This document shows positions 23,485 through 35,320 of a stretch of DNA of 64,000 bases, piece after piece. How positions within the stretch are numbered: position 1 is the stretch's first letter; every line of letters starts with the position of its first letter. The DNA lies in the NCBI GenBank assembly GCA_941918925.1, contig OW799234.1:109365884-109429883 (forward strand), in the 5' to 3' direction. Under the pieces are notes generated by a model. That model did no database searches, was not told the origin of the DNA, and saw only the letters and a program-made list of their open reading frames with translations. The position numbers and the translations under genes are program-made. The DNA is from Phyto melanocephala (Eukaryota > Arthropoda > Insecta > Diptera > Rhinophoridae).

Positions 23485-23905
23485 GTGGGGATCTGGACTT
23501 CTAAGTTACGCAGTTGCTTAGCGGACACGGTTGTTTCCGGTCATACCTATACATATTTGGTCATGATACTTCTCCGTTCTGTCCGAGTTGTGATGGTAAT
23601 GCCGAGGAGAATGCTAAACATGTTTTCTTTTCGTGTCTACGTTTTAATAGGGTGAGAATATATCTTGAAGGGATGATAGACCCTTCAAGGTTCTCATTGA
23701 ACTTCGTAGGGTTGAGAGAATCCGAAATGTGATGTCATAGTTTGGGCGTTGTACCTTCCCCCCTGCGATGTACAGTTTTGGCGTAGTTCCGCAAGGATTT
23801 TGGGCCAGTGTACCGAGGTGTTTTAGCGTGTTAAAGTCAAGCTCTGCTGGTTAACCTCAGTACCAGGGTATTTCGATGATTTCACCTCGTTAATAAAAAA
23901 AAGTG
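23485..23905 (+). mobile_element. 3' end of an R1-clade-like non-LTR retrotransposon
   Basis: 5'-truncated; only the ORF2 C-terminus and 3' UTR remain. The frame reads LLSGHGCFRSYLYIFGHD, then CPSC...HVFFSC, a Cys-Cys-His-Cys knuckle typical of the region after the reverse transcriptase in R1-related elements. The frame stops at 23732, and degraded coding and UTR sequence continues to TTAATAAAAAAAA near 23900. The truncated 5' end abuts the CATA microsatellite. G+C is above that of the flanks. Clade call is from motif similarity only. Confidence 0.75.
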
Positions 23906-24012
23906 ATAAATTTTTTTTATGAAATAAAAAAACATATTTTCGATAGTCTTGGGATTTAAGAATCGAAATTTGGCTTTAAGGTCAAGAAACAAACTGAAGA
24001 CCTTAAAGAATA

Positions 24013-24134
24013 GGGGCCGTATTCATAAAAAATATTTTAGGTTTATTGAAGGCTTAGTTGACAAATTTCTTTACAACATCTGTCAAATAAGCCTTTAATA
24101 TACATACCTAAAATATTTTTTATAAATATGACCC
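24013..24134. mobile_element. Short TA-flanked MITE
   Basis: Terminal inverted repeats of about 45 bp: GGGGCCGTATTCATAAAAAA on the left and the inward reading GGGTCATATTTATAAAAAA on the right, continuing through TATTTTAGG to AAGGCTTA. TA flanks both ends (24011-24012 and 24135-24136). Too short to code. Confidence 0.75.
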
Positions 24135-24136
24135 TA

Positions 24137-27014
24137 GTTCATTATAAATATATTTATTTTTACTGGTATAACGAGTACACACTGTAGTATTATCTGCCAA
24201 TTGAACCTAATGAATTTGGGCACATATGTATTGATTTTTTATTTTAGGTTTCTTAGTTTGTTTTTGCAAATAAAGTTATAAACGAATATAATATTTAATA
24301 TAAGTTTATCAAGCTTTAGAGAAACCCAATAATAAAATATAATTATATTTTAAACACCTGATTTAGAGAGCCAAGGATATGGTTAGATTGACGTCAGCAC
24401 CGGCATCGAGTTCCATTAGCTGACGGCATTGAGTTAAAAGGGTATATAAACCATTATTTAAAAATTTACGTTTTTGAATAATGATTCAAAAATTTGGCGG
24501 CACACAAAAAAAATGGTTAAATTTAAAAGTTATTTACTTAGCTATAAGACACCTCATACCTTAAACTTAAAGGAATACCTTAAGAATTTCGCGACAAACA
24601 AAAGTGCCGCGTCACAGTGGTTGAAAATTACAGATGTTAAAAACACATGAAAAAAAAAAATATCATATGACACGCGTATTCTAGATGGAAATGCTTACAT
24701 TAGTTCAGTGAAGACTAAATATTGCGTTACCGTTAAACAAAAATTCATTTAAATGGACAAGTTTCGCGGTTTGAACTGAAAAAATCCACTTTTTTTGTAG
24801 AAATCTATACCATTGTTCTACTAAAGAATTTCTTCTTCTTTATGCGCCATGTGCGAAACTTAGTTTATAAGTTTCTTTCAAAAACTTCAATAACAATTCA
24901 AATTCCTTTAAACAAACTTTAGTCTTCCAGTCATCATTCTCTCAGATCACATTAAATATGATTTTTGGTTGCGTTTTGAATTGTGCATCTTCTTTGCTTT
25001 ACTTTTCCCTTAATTTTACTCCATTTTTCATTTCGTTTTTTTCTGTTTTAATTTTCATTTTAAGAAGAAAAGAATTAAACATTAATGATTTTTTCCTTGT
25101 GACCCAGTTCGATGTCAAACAACACATTTCGGCAGTAATATTGTGGGTGGCTCTTGAGTTTAATTCTATTTTGTCGATGAGTACAGAATGGGTATGTGTG
25201 TGTCTTTTGTACAAGCGGCAGCTCTGTTACTGCTGCCTACAAAGCTGTGTATTTTAATCTCTGGTTAATGTTGAAAAGATTTGTTGTTTGTGCTCCCAAT
25301 GCAGTTTTTTTTTCTTAGCTTCAGTTAAACAATTTTAAGTTAGAATAAATCTATATAAGGAACGAATTCTTATGGGCTTCTTACTTAAACATTTAAAGGA
25401 AATACAAATTGTGTAAAATACACACACGCACACATCTACTAAACACTGTAAGAAAACTTTTACTGAAATTGAGAATTTGTCAAATATTTAACTTTACCAA
25501 CATGACATGGTAGGAAATTTTTCTTAAACCGTTAGACCACTTATAATACGCACTGCGGAAAATATTGAACTTTTAGAGCAATTTTTTAATAAAATACCAA
25601 AAGTCGTTTTGCCCAGCTAGGAGAGACTGATACGTCACTACGACGCACTAAAATAAAATATTTTCTGTTATTTTCATATAAAGTGCGATTGGTGCAAGAA
25701 TGAAGACCTGTAGATTATCGGCAATGTTTAAATTTTGCGGTTAAGTTTCAACATTTAGCTAGAAATAAAGACAACTCTATTGAAACCTGATTATGAGTGA
25801 TGAAGCTCATTATCATAGTAATGGCTTTGGTAATAAGCAATACAAAAAACTTAAGGTTTCTTGAAATGCAATGTCAATTGCACACCATTAGATGTACAGT
25901 GCGGTGTGGCGTTACAACTTTAAAAATCATCTGATCTTACTTCTTTGAAGTGTTGTAACCATATGACACAATGGAAATTTGAAATAAAATTTTTGGAGAA
26001 CCAATTATTTAAAAAAAAATTCGGAAATTTATTGACAATGCGTTTGCATTATTATTTACTATATGTGAACAAATCCTATTCAACTCTTGATCTGAAACCC
26101 AACAATGCTACAGGAATTTAAGCACCACAGCCATAAGTTTTAAAAGGAAAATGCTCTAGAACGGGCTGATCATTGCGAGGCTAAGACAGGGAACGTTTAA
26201 CTGATATAATTTTTTCTATATTTCGTGTAAGAAATTTTCCATTTTATAATCTGAAAAAAGTAAGAAAAAAAAATATTTAACTAAAAACTTATTAAATTTT
26301 AAACACTATGATAACCTGTAATTAAATACTTTGCTCTTGAATTTATAATTATGCCTGCTTACTAATGACTTGTTAAATAAAATATCATGTATCTTTTAAT
26401 TGTTTTTTATTAAATTCATAAAAATATTTGGCATAAAGTTTTGAATGAATTTAATCGGCTAGTAAGGTGATCAAACTTCTTTATTCGAACGATTTCAACC
26501 GGTATTTTCAATTTTGCCGAAGCAAAATATATTAAAATGCGAATTTTTCAAATAAAGCCAGTTATTTGGGTACAAATAAACCGATTATTGTTATGAGCTG
26601 AACAGTACTATTAAATATATACGCACGCCAAAATACCCTACATAAGTTAATCATAAAGAACATACTTTGAAGGTTTTGTTTTATTTTGATAAGTGTCGTA
26701 AGTGATCTGAAAGCCAAAAAGATTTCTTGGTATATGTATTCTATAAGTCCAATAAGTGAAGGGTAATTTTCAGTGTAAAGTTTCTTGAAAACAAAAGAAA
26801 AAAAAATTAATAAGCATGCTTCAAAACACTTAAACTGCATTTTATTTCTTAAGATTAATTTTAAAGAAGCAACTATGAAGAAAAAATTTTCAAATTTTAT
26901 TATTTTAATTAAATAATATGATCTCACATATGTTAAGTTGTTAATTAACTACATACATATACATATATTATTTTGTTAATGAAAGTGCATATGTTTATAT
27001 GCATGTCTATGCAT
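24137..27014. other. A/T-rich, no recognised gene
   Basis: Longest frames are 24958-25257 (+, 99 codons) and 26562-26927 (-, 121 codons). Both are hydrophobic and biased to A/T-rich codons, with no recognisable family. I would not annotate either as a gene without transcript evidence. Confidence 0.35.
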
Positions 27015-27543
27015 AATTGAAGGATCGCCGCGAATAACGTTGCAAATGACAAAATAATAATTTTTCGGGAGAGCAAAAAAACGTATTAAAAAGGTTTGAT
27101 TAAAACTTTTTTTTTTATTTTTTTTTTAGTTTATCTAAAATAATAAAAATAAAATAAATAATGCACAAAATCAAGAAATTCAGCTTTCAAATAACATATA
27201 AATTAACAGTTTTTATTTTTTGAGTGAAAAAACGTTTAATATCCAAATTTTTTCTTGTTACGTATGAACTTCCACTATTTCTCAACCTTTTATTTTTATT
27301 GTCTTTCTAATTTTTTGACAAATACTTTTCATTTTGTACCTCTGTTACACTTATTAATCACTCTCGACAATTCCGTTCGCAGCATTTTTCCTATAACTTA
27401 CAACGTTCTTCCACTGACTGACTCATTGTAATTGCATTTTGACGGTAATAAAATGCATAATTTTGATGTTTTGGTGTTTGAATAAATGTAAGAGAGAGTT
27501 ATTTTAACGGTAAATCCGCGTTATTCGCGGCATTGCTTCAATT
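27015..27543. mobile_element. TIR element with GCCGCGAATAACG ends
   Basis: Left end AATTGAAGGATCGCCGCGAA; right end, read inward, AATTGAAGCAATGCCGCGAA; both continue TAACG. AATT may be part of the repeat or a 4-bp duplication (palindromic, so ambiguous). About 530 bp, no frame of note. Superfamily not assigned. Confidence 0.6.
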
Positions 27544-28124
27544 GTATAAATATGTTCCTGTAATATTTTAAAGCAAAAATCATTTAAAAATTTCTGTCAT
27601 GACTGCAATATATTTTTTTCGCTCTTTACCTTTTTGAATTATTTTGATTTTATTTAAATAAACTTTTTTTTTCAATAAATAGGAATGCGATATTTATTTT
27701 CTAATATCCCGGGATCCCGCAGCAAAATAAATAAGAAGTAAATTTATTTTTAATGAAAAAAAAAACTTTTTATTAAAAAGGATAAAATAGTCTATAAGGT
27801 AAAAGAAACATTTCAAAACTATAAAAATTAATAAAGAAACTTAAATTTAAAATATAAATTGAGTAAAAATACGAGATGAAATATGAGCACAATAAACAAA
27901 AACACAGGTACTTCAGTTATGAGATCAAAACAAAAATCATTAGTATTCAATTTCAAAAACATATAAATACAAGGTACCTATAATTAAAAAAATATAACGT
28001 AAAAATTTTAAACGACTTAGAAAATAATCTTTTAATATGCTCAAAGCGTTTATTGACTGATCAGAAAGTCAATTTTTTATTTTATTAACTAATTGCCCTG
28101 TAACAGAAAACCAAGGTACATTTA

Positions 28125-28716
28125 TAGCAGGTAACCGCGAGATTACAACAATTGAACAATAAAACAAACAACAGGCCTTTTTATTGTTGTAATGTGATAA
28201 CAACTGTCAAACAGCAAAGGGGTTGATAAGAGATAAATGAAAAACAAACAAGAAAAAACGCCATTAAACGAAAATAGATTCATTTTGTTTATCATTTAAT
28301 AAACTTACTTTTAAAGTTTGTGAGAAAAATTTGTGATGTGTGTTAATTTTGTAACAAAATTTGTTTTGTATTTAATATTTATATGAACATCAAACAAAAA
28401 AAAAACACCTTGTGGAACAGAGAAAAAAGTTCCATTTCCATTTTTTGGCATACACTACACTTTCTCATTTTTTTTCTTTAAATTAGTCTTTTTTTTCTAA
28501 TTATATATTTAAGTCTATCCAAAATTGTTATTTATTATAAATCACTTTGATTTTCTTTTGAAATTTATCACTTTTTACTTTGATTAAAAAAACTTGTTTA
28601 CTTTTAAGCTAGAAATTTAACACGTGTTGAATAAAACATAAACAACATTTGACAGTTCGTATCACAAAATAAGCAAATCAAAAAATAATCAGCTGGCTTT
28701 CCGAGACTACCTGCTA
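28125..28716. mobile_element. TIR element inside the hAT relic
   Basis: Ends TAGCAGGTAACCGCGAGA and, read inward from the right, TAGCAGGTAGTCTCGG, with TA outside both (28123-28124 and 28717-28718). A second inverted match lies further in (AACTGTCAAA near 28201 and its complement near 28653), so the terminal repeats may be about 90 bp with a diverged middle. No coding capacity. Confidence 0.6.
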
Positions 28717-28771
28717 TAATTGTACCATGCAGAAAACACTCTTTCACTTTCTACCTATGTTTGGCGAATAG

Positions 28772-29058
28772 TTACAAGTACAAATATACAATAGTTTGAG
28801 TTTTTTGACCACTTCCCTCCAAAAATTTTAACTCTTTCTTAATGGAAATTTTGAAGTATTGGTAACGTGGGCTGGGTTTTTTTTTAATTTTTGATGGCAG
28901 TTCTTTCTGATTTTTCATATCAGCTAACTTTTTCTCCCAGATTGCTTGGTGCAATGATCTCAAATGACGCATTAATCTGTTGGTGCTCCAGACCTTACAT
29001 GAAATTATCTTTGCATATAAAGAGCATACAGCAGTGACATTAGCCTTCTTTTAAAAAA
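28772..29058 (-). pseudogene. hAT transposase N-terminal fragment (BED finger)
   Basis: The minus frame reads AVCSLYAKIISCK, then TNRLMRHLRSLHQAIW. This is a BED zinc finger in which the first Cys and both His (RHLRSLH) remain but the second Cys of the CxxC pair is Tyr. The finger normally binds the transposon ends. Downstream hAT domains are missing, probably removed by the insertion at 28125-28716 or deletion. Confidence 0.6.
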
Positions 29059-29345
29059 ACTTCCATACTATTTAACTTTCCATATAAAACAGTTTCAATT
29101 CTTTTTATATTATAAAAATGTTTATAAAATTTATACATTACTTAAAATTATTTGTACAAATATTTTTAAACATAGTGTTAAAAAATCCTTAAAGAAAATT
29201 TTTTTATGAAAAAGAAATGTCACAATATAAACATATGCTTTCTAGTCGTAGCCACTTTTTTCATTTCCCGGGATCCCGAAAAATAATAATCCAAGGAAAA
29301 CGGGAAGATTAAATAAGTCGAATTCGCGGGAACACCCGGGTAAAA

Positions 29346-30869
29346 ACGCTAGTGCCATTTATTAATTGTTTGCTGCTGCAAGTTTTATTTATTTATTTTT
29401 TTTTTTAATTTACTATTCAAGTATTAAAAAAATTTTATCTTAATTTATTTATACAAATAAAATAATATACATAGATTAATTTAAAATTAACAATATGCCT
29501 TACACTTTAATAAAATTTAATAACTTTAATTAAATTTGGTAAAATTTTCCACCTGCCCTCGTTTAAAATACAAAATTTTTTATTTTTTAATTTGACAAGC
29601 AATAATAAAAAATTTTTCCATCTCCATACATAATCTACGTTTCCACAATTACTCTTGTTGTTGTTAATTTGATTTTTGTATTTATGTATGCATATGTATA
29701 TGTAAATGTGTGCACATGCTACTTTGCAAGTATTAGAAAAAAAGAAAACTGGAATTGGGCCATGATGATGTTAATGTTTACCAAATGTTAATTGTGTTGA
29801 TTTTTTGACTTGTATATAATTAACAATAGATTTTTTTTTTGGTAATTTTATATTCTTTTTTCTTCATTTCTCTCTATAGTTCTTTAAGTGCATGCAGTTT
29901 TGTCTAGTTCCATTGTATTTTTTTATTTGTTAGAGAAATGTTTGCATACGAGAAAAATCTTTGGTAAAATGTAAGTTAAATATTAAGTTTGGTAGGTAGT
30001 AATTCAAAGTACATAATAAAATTTTTATAATTTTGAATAGAAATTATATGTATATGTATGTACTTCAAGGAGCAGCATTCACAAAAATGCACTCCAAACT
30101 TCTTGTGTAACTTGACTACATGGCAAATATTGTTTCTACTAAAATTGGATAATGTTTTTGAATTTGTCAAAAATGAGATTCTGTAAAGCAATATTTTACC
30201 TGAGGACTTTTTATAGTATGTGTGTAAGTATGATATGAATTATTTATATTTGTTAACTGGGCTAAGTAAGCAATTTGGGTATTGTATTAATGTTGCGGAA
30301 AATTATATAAAATTATTTCATATACCTCGCATCTTAACTTTTCAGTATTTTTTTAATTCTTGAAAATCAGCTTAATTTAATTGCTTTTTTTTTTCTTGAC
30401 AAGACTAAACATTTTTTAAAATTAACTTAAATAGATATAGTTTATAACAAAGAGTTGTGGATCATTTTTTTAGAAAATAATAGGTAACAGTTTGGGAATC
30501 TTTTTTGTACAACAAGTATTTGTCAAAGATTATTAAAAAATTTATGAAAAATGCATTAACTTAAAAGCGTTTAGAAATTTAATGCGGGATTTTGAAAAAT
30601 TCTTCATTTATAAAGAAGGTGCTGTCAAAAACATTGGCTCTTAGAAAGTAATAAAGTTTTGAAATATTTGTCTTAGAAATTACGGAAAGACATTTCACAT
30701 AAAAAACTGTTTTCAAGTCAACGTTTGTTATAAATACACTCAAGTGGCAGGGCTTGCGGGGGAGGCTTTTAAATAAGGACATAAATCATTACACAATGTA
30801 ACGATTATATCTAGAAAATGTCTATTAATATTTCATCAAGTGAATTAACAAATATTTGCAATTTAATGT
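29346..30869. other. A/T-rich, no feature seen
   Basis: Short minus frames (29976-30191, 30579-30782) without domains. Confidence 0.35.
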
Positions 30870-31640
30870 CTTCAAGGGCACAATATTGATAAAGAGCAGT
30901 TCTTCGAATATTCCAAGTCTTTGGGTCTAAAATTCATAGCCGTAGGTGACATCAACGCTGTGCGTATGTTTTAGGGTTTCCGCCTGTTAAGTCTAAGATG
31001 AAGACAACTTTTCTACTGGTCACCCTCATACATCATAAATTTGAAATGTAATGAGCCCTTCACTGTCTTTTTCATCGGATCACTTTCTACTATTTTATTT
31101 CTGTTCAACAGTATTGGTAACCAGGAGAAATGCAGATTTTGTTATTGTAATAAGTGAACAAGCTAGCTAAAATATAAAATGTGCGTAAGTTACCATTTAC
31201 CAAAAAACCTATATGAAGTCTGGCAATGAGGTTAAATCGGGCGTCAATCTTTTTTCTCGTATATTGATTAGTGGTGCAATATGTTCTGTTCCACATTCAC
31301 AGCTAACACATATCAAGGGTATTGAATCTATTGTGCTAAAGAGGAGAAGATTAACACGTAAATTTCAGGAATGTCGTTCCCTACACAAAAAAGCTTCAGT
31401 AAACCACTGTAAAAACAAATGGCGTAACGCCATCAAATACTAAGTTTTAAAGTTTGAACCCAACTGAAGAAACTAATTAAATCTTATGGAAGGCGGTAAA
31501 AGAGTACGATGTCTGACTGCATCGTCATATAGAAAAACTATTTACTCCAAATGATACAGATTCTACACCCAATAAAACTCTGTTTTTCCTAATTAAAGAT
31601 TTTAACCCATGAAAGGTATATGGTAGCGTCAAAAGGATAA
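30870..31640 (+). pseudogene. jockey-like non-LTR endonuclease/RT relic
   Basis: Reading across shifts, the plus strand gives SKSLGLKFIAVGDINA at 30915-30960 (the GDxN catalytic motif of the EEP endonuclease), and SSDHF at 31072-31086 (its SDH motif). The gap between them is shorter than usual, so sequence has been lost. Then LKRRRLTRKFQECR at 31339-31380 matches the basic linker between endonuclease and reverse transcriptase in jockey-type elements. Multiple stops; the reverse transcriptase core is absent. Ends are not resolvable. Confidence 0.6.
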
Positions 31641-31743
31641 ATAAACATAAATATACATACATATAAATATATATACTTACTTTAGTATAAAGAGATATTT
31701 CCATATTGATTTCTGTTAATAACCAAATAGTAAATTTTAAATT

Positions 31744-32617
31744 AAACAAGTAAGAGCGCTATATTCGGCCGTGCCGAATCTTATATACCCTTCACAACGT
31801 GTAGTCATGCGATAACAAACAGTAGTTTGTGTCACCATTCATCCCATATGAAATACGTACATACATATATAAAAACATCCCATTGTAAAATTATAAATTC
31901 ACGTATGTATGTTAAAAAAAGGAAAAAAAAAAAAAAAATTTTTAAAAAAATTTAAAAAAAAAATTAAAAAAAAAATTTTAAAAAAAAATTAAAAAAAAAA
32001 TTAAAAAAAAAAATTTAAAAAAAAAAATATTATATATATAATATATATAAAACAAAAAAAAAATAAAAGAAAAATTAAAAAAAAAAAAAAAAAAAATTAA
32101 TAATAAAAATATAAATAATATATTAAATAAAAAATAAAAAAAAAAAAATTAAAAAAAAATTAAAAAAAAATTTTTTTTGGCTCAGCTGGGATTCGATTCC
32201 ACGTTTTCTCTAACCAGTATAAACGTTTGTATGTATGTATGTTGTTGTTGTTGTAATGTTGTTTTTGTGAAAAAAAAATCGAAGTGGTCGTGGATTATTG
32301 CTCATATCTCAGTTGTTTATGTACCAATGTTTCTGATTTTCAATACCGATCTACTCCCGAATATTTCTGATATTCTAATACCTTACCCGGGTCCAGCCTA
32401 TGTCGGGGGGCTTCAAAAAGTTGATTTCAATATACACACGGACAGACTGTCAGATGGACAGACGGACAGACGGACAGACTGACAGAGCTTAATCGACTAC
32501 CCTATTTATAAGCTTTCAAAAAATTTATACTTTATGGGGTCGGAAATGAAAATTGTAGAAATTTCACACGGAATGACAAACCTATATATACCCTTTTTCA
32601 CTGTGTGAAGGGTATAA
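31744..32617 (+). mobile_element. DINE-1-like element with 5' head and A-rich tract
   Basis: Complete by motif order: head AAACAAGTAAGAGCGCTATA with the palindrome TTCGGCCGTGCCGAA, TATACCCTTCAC, a ~250-bp A-rich tract (31920-32170), and CTCAGCTGGGATTCGATTCC. Next come TTGTTGTTGTTGT, TTTCAATACCGATCTACTCC, ACGGACAGACGGACAGAC, AATCGACTACCC and TTTATGGGGTCGGAAATGAA, ending CACTGTGTGAAGGGTATA. The head palindrome and the terminal hairpin plus GGTATA are hallmarks shared with DINE-1/INE-1. Confidence 0.75.
31920..32170. repeat. A-rich low-complexity tract
   Basis: Runs of A broken by TT or TAT. The same position is A-rich in the copy at 46853 (47030-47140) and T-rich in the inverted copy (33262-33370). 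Confidence 0.9.
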
Positions 32618-32844
32618 ACAGAATATAACAGTATATAACAGTATATATAACAGTATTTATATAACAGTATATAACAGAAAATAGTAAAAAGAAATCACTA
32701 AATTGTAACATTTTCCAGACCGTTTGTTATTTGTATTATATTACAAATTTATTAAATAGTTTTTACAACAAATAAAGGTTAACATTTGCAATTTTTAGAA
32801 AACAATAAAAAGTTGAGTTTACAAACAATTTGCATTAATATAAT

Positions 32845-33320
32845 TATACCCTTCACACTGTGAAAAAGGGTATATATAGCTTTGTCATTCCGTGTGAAAT
32901 GACTACAATTTTCATTTCCGACCCCATAAAGTATATATTTTCTGAAAGCTTATGAATATGGGAGCCGATTAAGCTCTGTCAGTCTAACCATCTGTCCATG
33001 TGTATGTTGAAATCAACTTTTTTAAGCCCCCCGATATTGCCTGGACTCGGGTGAGGTAATAAAATATCAGAAATATTTGGGATTAGATCGGTATTGAAAA
33101 TCAGAAACATCGGTACATAAACAACTGAGATATGAGCAAAAAAACACGACCACCTCGATTTTTTTTCACAAAAACAATATTACAACAACAACATACATAC
33201 AAACAAACATTTATACTGCTTAGAGTAAGCATGGAATCGAATCCCAGCTGAGCCAACAAATTTTTTTTTTATTTTTTATTTTATATATTATTTATATTTT
33301 TATTATTATTTTTTTCCTAA
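32845..33320 (-). mobile_element. DINE-1-like element, inverted relative to its neighbour
   Basis: About 90% identical by eye to 32177-32617 in reverse, from TATACCCTTCACACTGTGAA to CAGCTGAGCC, followed by the T-rich counterpart of the A tract. The CAAGTAAGAG head is absent, so it is truncated at its 5' end. Confidence 0.75.
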
Positions 33321-34940
33321 TTTTTTTTTGTTTTTAAATTTTTTTTTGTTTTATATTTATTATTATATGTACATATTTTTTTAAAAAAAGAAGTTTAATC
33401 GAAAATTTCCGCATTTAAAAAATACGTGTACAAATATTTTAAGTCCTGTAAAATTAAGTTTAAATTCATTTTAATATTAAACTTCTTAATTTATAATTAA
33501 AGACTTAAAACAAAAAAAAAAATACGTTATTTTAATATAAGGCTAGACCTTATATGTATGCAGATCATTGCCACTCACATTCGAATTTAATAAAATACTT
33601 GAGATTAACTTTTACCAGTTGTTTACCCCATCAATATTTAAGTTTTATTAATATAACCCCGGAAAAAAGTTTTCCAAAATATTATCAAAATATTGGTATT
33701 AGAGAAGTAACAAACAAACAGTATAGTTTTAACATTAAAAATTTTTATTGATTATTTTTAGAAACACATGCACAAAAATATTAACAATTGTTTGTATTGA
33801 AATCAACACAAAAATAAATCTAAAAAATTGAAAAAAAACAATAAAAAAAATCCTTCCAGAAATTTTATAAAAAAAATATAGCAAGTACAAATAATATAGT
33901 TATAATAGTTATAAAATTGTTGATAAAAAATTTGTCAAACCAAATAATATTTAAATTTTCGTCTTATAAATGATCTGCCATCTAACGTTTTTTTCAACTA
34001 GTGCTTATTTCTTAGCTCATGTCTGATTTGACAGATAAATAGTTTTATCCTTCCGTTGAACGAATATGGTTGTGTATACGCTTGAATACAATTGTGTAGT
34101 CTGATACTGAAATAGCACTAATAGTAAATTACAAGGGGGCTATGAATTGTATAATTGTGTTAAGAAAATTACAGGTTCAAATAAACGATTCTTAATCATA
34201 ATCATATTAAACAGCTATTCAGACCAATAGACAACTGTATTTGATTATTGGATATACATATGTTACTAAGTCATACATAACTCTAAAAAAATTTAGATAT
34301 ATATAGTTATGTATGTAACTATGTATATGTATGTAAGTATGTTAAAAATTTAAATTTTTGGCAGAAAGAAACATTTTTTTTAAATAAATTTCAATAAAAA
34401 CTTGGGAATTTTATATATGTATGTACCTTATTCAATATACATACATATGTACATACATATGTATATGTCTTTAAATATAATAAAGAATATAAAAGAGATA
34501 ATTTCTTCCAAACTTATTATTAGATAATATAAATATATTTCCTTAAAACAAGCGTTTGCTTGCACATACTTAGATATTTTTTCGGTTCTCCTGCTCATAA
34601 TCATAATAATAAAAATAACAACGTTAAAAAGAAAATATTGAAGTGAAACAGATTTACACACGAATTCCATATAAAACGTCACTGACCTAACCTACTATAT
34701 ACAAAATTAAATATAGAACAAACAGGCTAAAAATGAAACAAAAACAATAACAACATGAATTAAAATAGGGAAAAAATATTAAATTGTATACAAACGATTT
34801 CATAAATTTAGTATAAAGGGAAAAACGAAAACAAAACAAAACAAAACTAAACAAAATCAAACAAGAAACACTCCATCAAGTTAAACAGAGATATACGAAG
34901 AAAAATGTTTAGATTATTTATGGCAGAGACAAAGATTATA
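33321..34940. other. A/T-rich, no gene recognised
   Basis: A/T-rich, with TATG/CATA-type runs at 34300-34350 and 34430-34470 and AAAAC runs at 34815-34865. Short frames only. Confidence 0.35.
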
Positions 34941-34959
34941 ATCTCTCTCTCCCTCTCTG
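34941..34959. promoter_or_regulatory. GAGA-type CT repeat upstream of candidate promoter
   Basis: ATCTCTCTCTCCCTCTCTG is a GAGAG-rich site on the minus strand. GAGA factor sites of this form are common a few hundred bases upstream of fly promoters. It lies about 330 bp before the candidate start at 35288. Confidence 0.3.
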
Positions 34960-35285
34960 TTTAGTGTTTTTATAAAACACGTGCTGGAAAGAGTACTAGA
35001 GAAAATTTCCCTTTTGGATGCTGTTATTGTTATTTGGGTGATAAACTTTGCAGTTAAACATAAGAGAGATGTTCTTGTGATATCTTGAGCAATATTTATT
35101 TGTTGTGATTGCTTGTGATTTTGTTTGTGTTTTTTATGCGGATGCTGTGTGGATTGTATTCCTTTTTCTGTCTGCAAATATTTGTAACTGTAAAAGCATA
35201 TTGATAAGCAGAATTGTAGGAGTGTTGAATATTTGCCTACATTATGGAGTAAAGTGTTACGATGCTGTAAAAGTCGAAGCAGTCT

Positions 35286-35320
35286 TTAGTCTTCGCGTGA
35301 ATTCTACACGGAACGGTTGT
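35286..35320 (+). promoter_or_regulatory. Candidate Inr + DPE core promoter
   Basis: TTAGTC (35286-35291) is one change from the fly initiator TCAKTY, with A+1 at 35288. GGTTGT at 35315-35320 matches the downstream promoter element RGWYVT and starts exactly at +28, the spacing the DPE requires. No TATA box at -30, as usual for DPE promoters. Chance occurrence is possible. Confidence 0.35.

Larger units (their letters stand above)
27709..29345 (-). mobile_element. Degenerate hAT-type element
   Basis: TCCCGGGATCCCG occurs near both limits (27709 and 29267), and ACCCGGG sits near 29333, resembling the CCCGGGA subterminal motifs of the hAT element at 53446. A BED-type zinc finger relic lies inside on the minus strand. 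Ends are not resolved and no 8-bp duplication was found. A second element (28125-28716) appears inserted within it. Confidence 0.45.

Noticed and set aside
23252..23528. Open frames of repeated MYVC / IHTY on both strands
   Set aside because: They are read straight off the CATA microsatellite, whose 12-base superperiod never makes a stop.
26562..26927. 121-codon hydrophobic frame as a chemoreceptor fragment
   Set aside because: Only hydrophobicity from A/T-rich codons; no receptor motif or flanking exon.
27709..29280. TCCCGGGATCCCG at both sites as terminal inverted repeats
   Set aside because: The word is nearly palindromic, so orientation cannot be decided, and no target duplication lies next to it.
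32177..32482. 101-codon frame and similar frames at 47146-47349 and 51560-51805 sharing a protein-like sequence
   Set aside because: The similarity is nucleotide conservation of the DINE-like repeat, including its GACAGAC runs. Frames differ between copies and have no common start.
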